From positions 99,963,632 through 100,027,631 of the forward strand of contig NC_080170.1 in NCBI RefSeq assembly GCF_950295315.1: DNA of 64,000 nt, in the 5' to 3' direction. Source of the stretch: Erinaceus europaeus (taxonomy: Eukaryota > Chordata > Mammalia > Eulipotyphla > Erinaceidae). The notes under the pieces are model-generated. The model saw nothing but the letters and a program-made list of their open reading frames with translations. It was not told the origin of the DNA and searched no databases. Shown here piece after piece: positions 21,212 to 32,734 of this stretch (position 1 is its first letter; each line of letters opens with the position of its first letter). The translations under genes were made by a program, and so were the position numbers.

Positions 21212-24200
21212 ATGGCACTACAATACATTAAATCCATAATATCAATAAATGTCAGTGGCTTAAACTCACCCATCAAAAGGCACAGGGTGGGTGGATGGAT
21301 CAGAAAACATAACCCAACCATATGCTGCTTGCAAAAATCCCATCTGTCACAACAAGATAAACACAGACTAAAAGTGAAAGGATGGAAAACTATCATACAG
21401 GCTAACGGACCACAAAAAAGGGCAGGAACAGCCATTCTCATCTCAGACACGATAGATTTTAAATTAAATAAAGCAATAAAAGATAGGCAAGGACAGTACA
21501 TAATGCTTAGAGGATCAATCAGCCAAGAAGACTTAACAATTATTAACATCTATGCACCCAACGAGGGACCATCTAAATACATTAAGCATCTACTGAAAGA
21601 ATTTCAAAAATACATCAATAGTAATACAATAATAGTGGGAGACTTCAATACCCCACTCTCACACTTAGACAGATCAACAAAGCAGAGAATCAATAAAGAT
21701 ACAAGAGAATTGAATGAAGAGATCGACAGACTAGACCTCTTGTGCATTTTCAGACTCCTCCACCCCAAAAAACTGGAATACACCTTCTTTTCAAATCCAC
21801 ATAACACATACTCAAGAATAGACCACATGTTAGGCCACAAAGACAGCATCAATAAATTCAAGAGCATTGAAATCATCCCAAGTATCTTCTCAGACCACAG
21901 TGGAGTAAAACTAACATTTAACAAACGGAAAATTATTAAAAGACACAGAATTTGGAAACTAAACAACATGCTCCTTAAGAACCACTGGGTCAGAGACTCA
22001 CTCAAACAGGAAATTCAAATGTTCCTGGAAACAAATGAAAATGAAGACACAACCTATCAAAATATTTGGGACACAGCTAAAGCAGTACTGAGAGGGAAAC
22101 TTATAGCCATACAATCACATATTAAACACCAAGAAGAAACTCAAATGAACGACCTTACTGTACACCTCAAGGACTTAGAGGAACAAAGGAACCCTAAAGC
22201 AACTAGAAGGACAGAAATCACTAAAATTCAAGCAGAAATAAACAACATCGAAAATAAAAGAACCATACAAAAGATCAATGAAGCCAAATGTTGGTTCTTT
22301 GAAAGATTAAACAAAATTGACAAACCCCTAGCCAGATTCACCAAACAAAAAAGAGAGAAGACTCAAATTAATAGAATTGTAAACGATGCAGGAGATATCA
22401 CAACTGACACCACAGAAATCCAGAGAATCCTGCGAAACTTCTATAAAGAACTATATGCCACCAAGATAGAGAATCTGGAAGAAATGGAACAATTCCTAGA
22501 AACCTATGCACTTCCAAAACTGAACCAAGAAGAACTACAAAATCTAAATGCACCAATCAGAGACAAAGAAATTGAAACCGTTATTAAGAATCTCCCCAAC
22601 AACAAAAGTCCTGGACCAGATGGCTTCACAAATGAATTCTACACAACTTTCGGGAAACAGTTAATACCCATACTTCTTAAGCTATTCCATAAGATTGAAG
22701 AAACAGGAATACTCCCTTCCACCTTTTATGAAGCCAACATCACCCTGATACCAAAAGCTGATAGGGACAGAACAAAAAAGGAAAACTACAGACCAATATC
22801 TCTGATGAACACAGATGTCAAAATATTAAACAAGATCTTGGCCAACCGGATACAGCAACACATCAAAAAGATTTTTCATTATGACCAAGTGGGATTCATC
22901 CCAGGAATGCAAGGCTGGTTCAACATCCATAAGTCAATCAATGTCATCCACCACATCAATAAAAGCAAAGCCAAAAACCACATGATTATCTCAATAGATG
23001 CAGAGAAAGCCTTTGACAAAATCCAACACCTGTTCATGCTCAAAACTCTACAAAAAATGGGAATAGATGGGAAATTCCTCAAATAGTGGAGTCTATATAT
23101 AGCAAACCTACAGCCAAAATCATACTCAATGGACAGAAGCTGAAAGCATTCCCCCTCAGATCGGGGACTAGACAGGGTTGTCCACTGTCACCGTTACTCT
23201 TCAACATAGTATTAGAAGTTCTTGCCATAGCAATCAGGCAAGAGAAAGAAATCAAAGGAATACAGATTGGAAGGGAAGAAGTCAAGCTCTCACTATTTGC
23301 AGATGATATTATAGTATACATAGAAAGACCTAAAGAATCCAGTAGAAAATTACTGGAAGTTATTAGTCAGTATAGCAAGGTATCAGGCTACAAAATCAAT
23401 GTACAAAAATCAGTGGCATTTCTTTATGCCAACACTAAATCTGAAGAAGAAGACATCCGGAAATCACTCCCATTTACTGTTTGAGCAAAATCAATCAAAT
23501 ACCTAGGAATAAAGTTGACCAAAGAAGTGAAAGACTTGTATGCTGAAAACTATGAGTCTCTACTCAAGGAAATAGAAACTGATACCAAGAAATGGAAAGA
23601 TATCCCATGCTTATGGATTGGAAGAATAAATTTCATCAAAATGAATATTCTCCCCACAGCCATATACAAATTATATGCAATACCCATCAAAGTTCCACCA
23701 AGCTTCTTGAAGAGAATAGAACAAACACTACAATCATTTATCTGGAACCTGAAAACACCTAGAATTGCCAAAACCATCTTGAGGAAAAGAAGCAGAAATG
23801 GAGGCATCACACTACCAGACCTTAAACAATATTATAAAGCCATCATCATCAAAACAGCATGGTACTGGAACAAAAATAGGCACACAGACCAGTGGAACAG
23901 AATTGAAAGCCCAGAAGTAAATCCCAACACCTATGGGCATCTAATCTTTTATAAGAGGGCCCAAAGGATTAAATGGAAAAAGGAGGCTCTCTTCAATAAA
24001 TGGTGCTGGAAAAACTGGGTTGAAACATGCAGAAGAATGAAATTGAACCACTTTATCTCACCAGAAACAAAAATCAACTCCAAATGGATCAAAGACCTAG
24101 ATGTCAGACCAGAAACAATCAAATACTTAGAGGAAAAAATTGGTAAAATACTTTCCCACCTACACCTCAAGGACATCTTTGATGAATCAAACCTAATTGC

Positions 24201-25027
24201 AAGGAAGACTAAAGCAGAAAACAAACCAACGGGACTACATCAAATTGAAAAGCTTCTGCACATCCAAAGAAACTATTAAATAAACATAGAGACCCCTCAC
24301 AGAATGGGAGAAGATCTTCACATGCCAGACATCAGACAAGAAACTAATCACCAAAATATATAAAGAGCTCAGCGAACTTAACACCAAAAAAGCAAATGAC
24401 CCCATCGAAAAATGGGCAGAGGATATGAACAAAACATTCACCTCAGAGGAGATCCAAAAGGCTAACAAACATATGAAAAACTGCTCTAGGTCACTGATTG
24501 TCAGAGAAATACAAATTAAGACAAAACTAAGATACCACCTCACTCCTGTAAGAATGGCATACATCAAAAAGGACAGCAGCAACAAATGCTGGAGAGTATG
24601 TGGGGACAGAGGTACCCTTTTACATTGCTGGTGGGAATGTAAATTGGTACAGCCTCTGTGGAGAGCAGGCTGGAAAACTCTCAGAAGGCTAGACATGGAC
24701 CTTCCATATGATCCAATAATTCTTTTCCTGGGTTTATACCCCAAGGACTCCATAACACCCAACGAAAAACAGGTGTGTACTCCTATGTTCATAGCAGCAC
24801 AATTCATAATAGCTAAAACCTGGAGGCAACCCAGGTGCCCAACAACAGATGAGTGGCTGAGAAAGCTGTGGTATATATACACAATGGAATACTATGCAGC
24901 TATCAAGAACAATGAACCCACCTTCTCTGACCCATTTTGGACAGAGCTAGAAGGAATTATGTTAAGTGAACTAAGTCAGAAAGATAAAAATGAGTATGGG
25001 ATGATCCCACTCATCAACAGAAGTTGA
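21212..25027 (+). pseudogene. L1 ORF2 (endonuclease-reverse transcriptase), inactivated
   Basis: L1 ORF2p nicks DNA and copies L1 RNA at the nick. The total span of 3816 nt is close to the family's usual length. The N-terminal APE-like endonuclease shows [33 protein letters not shown] and SDHSGVKL. The catalytic Glu of the Q-E-T/S-H motif is Lys (codon 21335-21337, CLQKSHL). RT motifs are [53 protein letters not shown] and [11 protein letters not shown] (catalytic FADD intact). The C-terminal Cys motif [18 protein letters not shown] (CX3CX7HX4C) is complete. Lesions: a 1-base loss in an A-run at about 23083 creating TAG, an in-frame TGA at 23482-23484, a 1-base gain at about 24217-24221, then TAA at 24281-24283 and TAG at 24287-24289 in the restored frame. 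Confidence 0.96.
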
Positions 25028-26378
25028 CTAAGAAGATCTGAAAGGGAAACTAAAAGCAGGACCTGATCAAATTGTAAGTAGGGCACCAACGTAAAAACCC
25101 AGTGGTGAGGTGTAGACATGCAGCTTCCTGGACCAGTGGGGGGTGGGAGTGGGCAGGAGGGATGGATCACAGTCTTTTGGTGGTGGAAATGGTGTTTATG
25201 TACATTCCTAGCAAAATATAGACATATAAATCAGTAGTTAATTAATATGAGAGGGGGAAAATCAATTGTATGTCTCAAAGTTTCTCAAAACACAAACTGA
25301 ATCTTTTTAATATATAGGCTGTGTATTTGATATGCGGACTCTCTCAAAAGCCTAGACCAAGTAGATTAGAAGCATCCAATAGCACAGCTATATACAAGAT
25401 ACTGGAAACTGTACAGCAAACCATAACAAAAGGACTTTTCAAAGTTAACCCAATTAACAAATAATGTGATGATAACATTAACTATCGACTGTCTTTCTGA
25501 ACCCTAAGACAGCAGGAACCTCACATCTCCACTGTAGAGCCCCTACTTCCCCCAGTCCTGGAACCATTGGATAGGGCCCACTTTCCCGTATGCATCACCC
25601 AATCCAAACCAAATAATATTGCATCCGCCGATCACAACCTAACCAACGCACCGATTGCCACCTCAACATGCTTCACTTCAGACTGTGTCCGGAGACTTCA
25701 CGTGTGGAATGACAACCCTTCAGCTTCATTACTCGGGTGAGACCTTTCCTTTTATAGTACACTCTAATTTCATCTCAGGTAGTTCACTTTCTAACAAAGT
25801 CCCATAACCTAGATATACACCAGTTTCTGTGAGAGAGAGCTTATGTTCACACGTATCCATAAAATACTGCAAAATATATACCTGAAAGCTGAAGTACACT
25901 AGAGTTTGCAGTGAGTACCTCCCTAACACTTCCTCTCCACTATTCCAATCTTGGGATCCATGATTGCTCAACAAATTGTTTGGCTTCGTATGTTAACTCT
26001 CTTTTCAATAACCAGGTTCCAGATGCCACCAGGATGCTGGCCAGGCTTCCCTGGATTGAAGACCCCACCAATGTGTCCTGGAGCTCCGCTTCCCCAGAGA
26101 CATACCCTACTAGGGAAAGAGTGAGGCAGACTGGGAGTATGGACCGATCAGTCAACACCCATGTTCAGCGGGGAAGCAATTACAGAAGCCAGACCTTCTA
26201 CCTTCTGCAACCCTCAATGACCCTGGGTCCATGCTCCTAGAGGGCTAGAGAATGGAAAGCTATCATGGGAGGGGGTGGGTTATGGAGATTGGGTGGTGGG
26301 AATTGTGTGGAGTTGTACCCCTCTTACCTTATGGTTTTGTTCATTAATCCTTTCTTAAATAAAAAATTAAAAAAAAAA
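25028..26378 (+). other. L1 3' UTR and A-tail
   Basis: About 1.3 kb without a frame. It includes 'gcttcctggaccagtggggg', a GC-richer part near 25500-25690, and 'gtggtgggaattgtgtggag' before the AATAAA (26358-26363) and A-tail. Remnants of the same 3' UTR occur at 6505-6892 and, antisense, 43278-43760. Confidence 0.9.
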
Positions 26379-26640
26379 GAAAATCTAGAGTCCCAAAAGG
26401 ATATGTATAATATAGGAATATATACATGTTTTCATATGGAAACAGCTTCTATGCTAGAATACTCTACCTAACTGATTATCACGCGTATTTGAAGGAGCCA
26501 CAAAGATCTTTCCAGATAAACAAAAAATGAAGGAATTCATTACCACTAACTTGAGCCTATAAGAAATATTAAAGGACTTGTATGTGAAGTCAATACAGAA
26601 ATAAACCAAGAAAAAGGACAAGAAAAGTCAAATTAAGACA
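26379..26640 (+). mobile_element. Older L1, ORF1 region, right part
   Basis: Continuation of the host L1 interrupted at 18926: 'ctagaatactctacctaact', 'ttccagataaacaaaaaatg', 'aaggaattcattaccactaa', 'aatattaaaggacttgtatg'. These correspond to the ORF1 C-terminal region. No frame survives. Confidence 0.75.
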
Positions 26641-26818
26641 AATGTTTGGACTCAGACCGAAGAAGCAAGATCATCAGAGTAAAGTGGGTTTAATCGGTAG
26701 AGTAGTCCACTGGCCTTAGATGAAGAAATACCTGCACTTTGGTGGTGGCCACATGTGTTATGGTAACATACTTTGAAAAGGTATGAAATTGCATTTCTAG
26801 AATATTTATAGAATTGTA

Positions 26819-27093
26819 GGGGAGTCAGGCTGTAGCGCAGCGGCTTAAGCGCAGGTGGCGCAAAGCACAAGGACCGGCATAAATATGCCTGTTTGAACCC
26901 TGTCACCCCAACCTGCAGGGGAGTCGCTTCACAGGCGGTGAAGCAGGTCTGCAGGTGTCTATCTTTCTCTCCTCCTCTCTGTCTTCCCCTCCTCTCTCCA
27001 TTTCTCTCTGTCCTATCCAACAACGACAACAACAATAAAAAACAACAAGGGCAACAAAAGGGAATAAATAAATAAAATAAATATTTAAAAAAA
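26819..27093 (+). mobile_element. SINE, family A with target duplication
   Basis: The head is 'ggggagtcaggctgtagcgc', with 'agcgcaggtggcgcaaagca', 'gggagtcgcttcacaggcgg' and tail 'caacaaaagggaataaataa'. Duplications 'agaattgta' at 26810-26818 and 27094-27102. Confidence 0.95.
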
Positions 27094-27294
27094 AGAATTG
27101 TAAACCAAGCTTACTTTAAAAGTAATAAAAAATATTAAAGTACATAATAGACAATAAGTCTTAGGCTACTATAAAACAATCTTATAGAATCAACCTTACA
27201 TTTTCAGTTTAGCATTCAATATATTTGGTTTGAAGACAATAATAAATTATATCAATAAATCTGTGAAAATAACACTAAGAATGTCACATAGTCC

Positions 27295-27625
27295 TTGACT
27301 AAGGAAATAGCATAATGGTTGTGCCAAAGATTTTGATGCTAGACATAACAAGGTTCCTGTTTCTATCCTTGGCCAGAATTGGGAGTGTCTGGTTAACTGT
27401 ATATGTTACCCTGTACAGGAACCAAAGTTTAAGCCCCCCAGACCACATCTGGAACCGGGAAGCTTCATGTGCAGTGACACTCCCCTTCAGGTGCCCCTCC
27501 CTCCCATCTCTCCTGTCTGTCTCAGCTTTTCTGTGTCCCATCAGAAAGACTGGGAGGCATGGATTCATCATGCAGACATTGAGTTCTCACTACAGCACTG
27601 GTGGCAATTAAAAAACAGCATTGCA
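27295..27625 (+). mobile_element. SINE remnant(s), E-like head and A2-like tail
   Basis: It starts 'aaatagcataatggttgtgc' (E-like). Further on come 'gtttaagccccccagaccac', 'gaagcttcatgtgcagtgac', 'aggcatggattcatcatgca' and 'cactacagcactggtggcaa', like the older A2 3' extension. Either two old SINEs abut or one is rearranged. Confidence 0.5.
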
Positions 27626-27998
27626 CAGTCTGACAATGATAAAATAATATAAGCAAACAGAAGGAAATGAGAAATATGCCTTACAGATAAGTCATGCTAG
27701 TTGATTTATAGATAATTTCTCAAAATTGATTACTTGATTTTAGTAAACAATCATAATAAAAATAACTGCATTTAGTATCATACATAATGAAAAAATAATA
27801 CTAGTAATATAAATCAAACTTGAAGAGAAAACATTTCCATTATACTAATGGAAAAACCAAATAAGAAATTATAAACAAAAAATATATTTTCATAAAATTA
27901 TACCATAAAAATATAAACCTCTTTAAATTTTAATAAACAAAAATTAAAATGCATTTAGTGAGAATTTTAGAAAATATTAAATATAAAAAACAATTAAA

Positions 27999-27999
<1 letters not shown>
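27626..27999. other. Very AT-rich DNA, no recognised feature
   Basis: Nothing recognised. Confidence 0.45.

Positions 28000-28002
<3 letters not shown>

Positions 28003-28043
<41 letters not shown>
28003..28043. repeat. (AT)n microsatellite
   Basis: About 20 TA units. Confidence 0.97.
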
Positions 28044-28046
<3 letters not shown>

Positions 28047-28526
28047 CATGAAAAGGGAAAACCTTACTGATGATTTTATAATTTGTTTATAGATGTTCAC
28101 TTCTATGATGTTTTCAAGAAACACACAAGTCAAATCTTTTCACAATGAAAATATTAAAAGAGCTGCCAAAAATACCATGCATATACTAATAGCATATATA
28201 ATAAGATACAGTCTTATATTAACCAAAATACTCAAGACTAAAATCATTAAATAAAGCAAAAATGGATACTTAATAATACTACTTCTTCATGTCTGTAGAC
28301 TAAATATATTCAACACATCAACAACTTCCATAAAGTAAATCTATAGGAAATTTAAAAAGCAACTGAAGTATAATGATCACTAAGAGATTTTTGGACAACC
28401 CTCAAACCAGGACAAATCAAGAAGATATAAATATAAACAAGGAAACTGAACTGTAAAACATGTGTCATAGTTCAATATATTGAACTGAGCTTTTTTAATG
28501 TATTTATTATGTATAAGATAGCAACA

Positions 28527-28762
28527 GGGGCCAGGCGGTGTTGCACCTGGTTAAATGCTCATATAACAGTGTGTAAGGACCCAGGTTCAAGTCCCTGGTC
28601 CCCACCTGCATGAGGGAAACTTCACAAATAGTGAAGCAGGGCTGCAGTTATCTCTCTGTTTCTGTTTCTCTACCTCTCTATCTCCTCCTCCTCTCAAGTT
28701 TTTTCTGTCTCTATCCAATAATAAATACATAAAAATATTTTAAATTAATAATAAAAATTTTA
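28527..28762 (+). mobile_element. SINE, family B
   Basis: The head is 'ggggccaggcggtgttgcac', with 'acctggttaaatgctcatat', 'cccaggttcaagtccctgg', 'gtgaagcagggctgcag' and tail 'tctctatccaataataaata'. The flanks share an imperfect 'aagatagNNaca'. The flanking 'agacagaaatcaagaggaaa' looks like an antisense B body, so this copy may split an older antisense B SINE. Confidence 0.88.
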
Positions 28763-28839
28763 AAAGATAGAGACAGAAATCAAGAGGAAATGGAGAGCTA
28801 AGGGTGGGCAGGGGAAGGAGAGACCCCGAGATTACGATA

Positions 28840-28975
28840 GCAATGGGAGAAGTTTTATTCTGTGGTGTTTCTCCTACTCTTTCTCTTTCTGCTATTTCTT
28901 TCTTTCTGGGGGGAAAAAAAGGTCAGTCTGAGTGATGAGGCCCCAACAACAAAAACAGCAGCAAATAATTAGTCA
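28840..28975 (+). mobile_element. SINE remnant, family C, 3' half
   Basis: 'attctgtggtgtttctccta', the CT-rich body and 'ggtcagtctgagtgatgagg', 'ccccaacaacaaaaacag' parallel the C copy ending at 41640. Confidence 0.5.
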
Positions 28976-29615
28976 CTGATAAACTCTAAATAAAAAGCTA
29001 AAATTTTCTAGAAACTAGAAATGTAAATAGGACTCTACAATGAGTTAAAACTACAAGAAAATAATCGATCAAGAAATAAGAATGCTTCTACACACATTTA
29101 TTTTAAAATGCTCTATTTATAATTTCTTATAGTAAAAACTTGGCCGTATAAGATAGAGTTCGCAAATTTATCAATTAAATGTAATTTTTAAAAAGAAACA
29201 ACATATCTCAAAACCAACTAAAAGTGGTATTATCAGACCCAGACAGTTTACAAAAAGTAACAAAAAGTGTACTTCAATGCATTAGCAATTAAATAATAAC
29301 TTTAGCAATCTTGGCAGTTATTGAATGGTAAATGGTAAATGGTATTTCATTGTATTCCTTATAGAGTTTAATAACTTTCAAGAGAGAGTATTAAATACTT
29401 AGCAAGACTAATGATTAAGCTAATGTTTTTTATTTTAATTGTTCATAAAGTGGGTTTACAAAATTATTTTTGTTTTAAATGTACAATTTCACCTCATATC
29501 AGACTGTATATTACCATACCGTTTTTCCACCACCAATGCATCTATATAGAAGCAATAAAAATTAATCAGAAAGTAAAGTATTAATTGACTTGACTACAAA
29601 AAACTTTTACATATA
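28976..29615. other. AT-rich DNA, no recognised feature
   Basis: Nothing recognised. A short 'atggta' triplication lies at about 29325-29345. Confidence 0.45.
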
Positions 29616-29616
29616 T

Positions 29617-30155
29617 AGGGGCTGGGCTGTGGCACACCCAGTTAAGCACAGAAATTACCAATCACAAGGACCCTGGAGCTCTGGCTTCCCACTTACAGGG
29701 AGTCCATGTAATGAGTATGAAGCAGGTCTGCAAGTGTCTGTCTTCTCTGTTTGGGCTCAGTGCCTGCACAAAGAATCCACTACTCCTGGCAGCCACTTTT
29801 TCCTTTTTATTGGACAGGACAGAGAGAAGTTGGGAGAGGAAGGGGAGATAAAGAGCAGAAGAGAAATATAGGTGTCTGCAGACCTGCTTCACAGCTTGTG
29901 GAACAGCCCCTCTGCAGGTGGGGGTGATGGGGGTGCTTGAATCCAGATTCTTGTGCGGGTCCTTGAACTTAGTACTTTTGTGCGCTTATCATTCTCCATC
30001 TCCTACTCCTCTCTCAATTTCTCTCTGTCCTAAAAAAAAAAAAAATTTTAAAGAAAAAGAGAGAGAGAAAGAAAGAAAGCTAACTAGCTGCTGGGAGCAG
30101 TGGATTCATAGTGCCAGCACCGAACTCCAACAATAACCCTGACTGCAATAATAAA
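29617..30155 (+). mobile_element. SINE, A2-type, split by an antisense A2 SINE
   Basis: Left part 29617-about 29748: 'ggggctgggctgtggcacac', 'ccagttaagcacagaaatta', 'atgaagcaggtctgcaagtg'. Right part about 29990-30155: 'tcaatttctctctgtcctaa', 'ctgctgggagcagtggattc', 'atagtgccagcaccgaactc', 'caacaataaccctgactgca'. The two parts join into one normal SINE if 29749-29989 is left out. Confidence 0.8.
29749..29989 (-). mobile_element. SINE, A2-type, antisense, inserted in a sense SINE
   Basis: It opens with the reversed 3' extension 'gggctcagtgcctgcacaaa' and 'gaatccactactcctggcag', then the antisense body 'tggacaggacagagagaagt', ending near 'gtacttttgtgcgcttatc'. A clean target duplication was not found. 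Confidence 0.75.
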
Positions 30156-30328
30156 TAATAAATAAATAAATATTATACATATTTAGATATAAATAAAATG
30201 CATATGGAGAGTGATAAAATCGGACTTTTCTAAGAGTTTGTGAAAAATAACACAAACATACAAAGAAAAACTCAATTTTAAAACTCCATAAGGAGATAAT
30301 ATATAATATGAAATAATATATAATATGG

Positions 30329-30547
30329 GCCCTCCTCAGTCACTATCGAACAGGCCATGGCCGGTGCGCCGCTATGTTCCATCGCTGGGAAGCCAGAGAC
30401 GACCCGAACTGCCCCTGCGGCTCCAGACAGACTATGACCCACATAGTCAACGACTGCCACCTCTCCAGATTCAAAGGAGGTCTCGAAACTTGATATCAGG
30501 CTCAACCTGACGCTGTTGACTGGCTACGGAAGAAGGGCAAACGCTAG
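30329..30547 (+). pseudogene. Non-L1 non-LTR retrotransposon, C-terminal end of reverse transcriptase
   Basis: One frame reads through 72 codons to TAG 30545-30547, with a single internal TGA at 30491-30493. It contains LLSHYRTGHG, a Cys/His cluster CPCGSRQTMTHIVNDC (CX1CX7HX4C), the phrase RFKGGLET, and DAVDWLRKKGKR at the end. The Cys/His box followed by an RF-GGL and DAV-WL ending is, from family knowledge, the C-terminus of RTE/jockey-type non-LTR reverse transcriptases. It is unlike the L1 ORF2 end. The tail is (AAG)n-like. The insertion is 5'-truncated at about 30326. Its last 50 bp recur at 43147-43200. Confidence 0.75.
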
Positions 30548-30554
30548 AAGAAGA

Positions 30555-31757
30555 AGAATGAAAGTAACACACATTAAGATATTCACTACATGTAATTTAT
30601 AACAAGTAGGATGGAGGGGAGGGAGGAAGAGAAGAACTACTTGATACAAAAGTGAAAAACCTATTATAGAAAGTTTGTGCAAAGTATGTGCAACTAACAA
30701 GAATAATCATAAAAATGGTTCAACACATTTATCTATTATTTTAAAAATAATTTTGTGTATCTCATAATATGTGTAAGGAAGTGGGACAGGTGTTGGGGAT
30801 ACAACAGTGAATAAAAGTGAAACTGTTTATCCTCTCAAGCTTATAACCTAGAGAAAATGGTTATTTACCAAAGAACCCCATAAGCAGATGCTATATATCT
30901 GGAGTGTGTACTGAAGAAGTATATTGAAGAACTATGAATTTTATAAGACAAATTTGAAGAACTGGGAAAATAAAGGAAAATTTACACAAGCAAATGAAAA
31001 TAAACTAAAGATTTGAAGAATAATGTGATGACTTGGTGGAAATTGGAAGGTAGAGTATTTCAGCAGGGAAAACTGGTAAACTGTTGTGGCTGGAACAAGC
31101 ACAGCAAATTCGAAGGGCTTACTGACCAGTTCTGTGGAATGAATTGTGCCCTTCCATCCAAGTCCCAATTCTTGATAATAGGATATGTGCTCTTCTAAGA
31201 AAGATAACAGAGACTCTTCCCTTTGCTTCTTTCCTTATCCCATGACCATCTAAGACACAGTGAAATTGTGGACTTATTTTTAGACTAATAATCTTACAGA
31301 AACCAAATCTTCCCAACTCTGTGTCTTTGAAATTTTACAGGCTCTAGACTTACAGAGTTTATAGAGAGAGTAAATTTCCGTTTCATAAACAGTCTTCTGG
31401 CTGTGACAAGCCAAGCTAACTGATAACAACCAATGTGACTGCAATTGAGAGAAAGGGATAGAATTTAGTCCTACACAAATCTGGAGGAGCAGGTGAGAGA
31501 CCCTCTGCAGAGGTTTTACTTATACACTAAGAAGATTGATACAATTTTGAAAGGTTTTAAAGACAAAATGATCACTCTATATTTTAATAGGGGCAACCTA
31601 ACTTCAAAATGGAGTTAGAACAAAATACACAACGGTTATAAAGATATCACTAAATTCCATGAAAGAGAAAAAAAAAAATACCAGATTTGGAAAGTAGCAG
31701 CAAGGATGGAGAGAAATGAACAGAGGCAGAAGATAATTACAAAGTAACTCATAGAAC
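30555..31757. other. AT-rich DNA, no recognised feature
   Basis: No repeat family or coding signal seen. Confidence 0.4.
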
Positions 31758-31763
31758 TTAGCT

Positions 31764-32028
31764 GGGAGTCGGTTGGTAGCGCAGCAGGTTAAGCGCACGT
31801 GGCGCAAAGCACAAGGACCAGCAGAAGGATCCCAGTTTGAGCCCTTGGCTTCCCCCCTGTAGGGGAGTCGCTTCACAGGAGGTGAAGCAGGTCTACAGGT
31901 GTCTCTCTCTCCCCTCTCTGTCTTCCCCTCCTCTCTTCATTTCTTTCTGTCATATCTAACAACGGCTACAACAACAATGAAAAACAACAAGAGCAACAAA
32001 AGAGAAAATAAATATACAAAAAAAGATT
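31764..32028 (+). mobile_element. SINE, family A
   Basis: The head is 'gggagtcggttggtagcgca', with 'gcgcacgtggcgcaaagcac', 'cagtttgagcccttgg', 'gggagtcgcttcacaggagg' and tail 'gagcaacaaaagagaaaata'. The flanks share only 'ttagct' (31758-31763 and about 32028-32033). Confidence 0.95.
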
Positions 32029-32029
32029 T

Positions 32030-32515
32030 AGCTATGGATTAAATTTTTATATCATATTGAATGAATTAAATGCAAATTTATAGCTCCACTAAATATGGCT
32101 AAAACTGAGAGGAGCATAGGGTGGAAATATATAAATTATAGATAACATTCTCATTTTCTACTTTCCAAGATAATGAAGAACTGGCTATATTATACTTCAT
32201 TTTTTTTTTAATAAAACTAATGTTTTAGAATAATTGCCACAAAACTACTGTCAAGGTCACTTCTCAAAGGTAATTAAAATGTAACTATAGGTCTTGCAAA
32301 ACTTTTGTATAAAATTAGTATAATCAAGAGAGGATTGGCAATAAAAATTATTCCTGACATTTCAATACACTCTAGAAATCCTACAGTATGAGGGGTGTTT
32401 CAGTACAAGAGGATTCATACAAAATTAAAGTCATCATTAGCAAGTCTCCTTTGGTTAATTTTCTTGCATTTATTTGTGTTTGTCTGTTTTGGCTTTTTTT
32501 TACACTTGGAGGTAG
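32030..32515. other. AT-rich DNA, no recognised feature
   Basis: Nothing recognised. Confidence 0.45.
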
Positions 32516-32521
32516 TTAAAA

Positions 32522-32730
32522 CTTTTTTTGGGGGGGGACAGAGAGAAATGGAGAGAGGAGGGGAAGACAGAGAGGGGGAGAGAAAGACAGACACCTGCAG
32601 ACCTGCTTTACCACCTGTGAAGTGACTCCCCTGCAGGTGGGGAGCCGGGGGCTCGAACCTGGATCCTTACTCCAGTCCTTGTGCTTCACACCACATGCTC
32701 TTAACCTGCTGTGCTACCGCCCAACTCCCT
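32522..32730 (-). mobile_element. SINE, family A, antisense
   Basis: The reverse complement runs 'gggagttgggcggtagcaca', 'gcaggttaagagcatgtggt', 'gtgaagcacaaggactgg', 'aggttcgagcccccggctcc' and 'gcaggtctgcaggtgtctg'. The tail is replaced by a G-run at about 32529-32537. Confidence 0.93.
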
Positions 32731-32734
32731 TATA

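Larger units (their letters stand above)
18927..26378 (+). mobile_element. Full-length L1 LINE (5' UTR, ORF1, ORF2, 3' UTR, A-tail)
   Basis: It is flanked by a perfect 16-bp target duplication, 'gaaaatctagagtccc', at 18911-18926 and 26379-26394, so both ends are known and the element is 7452 bp. Order: 5' UTR 18927-20252, ORF1 20253-21166, a 45-bp spacer, ORF2 21212-25027, 3' UTR 25028-about 26350, then an A-rich tail. ORF lengths and spacing match mammalian L1. ORF1 has one frameshift and one stop. ORF2 has two frameshifts, three stops and an endonuclease active-site change. The copy can no longer move, but few lesions imply a fairly recent insertion. It sits inside an older L1 in the same orientation. 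Confidence 0.97.
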
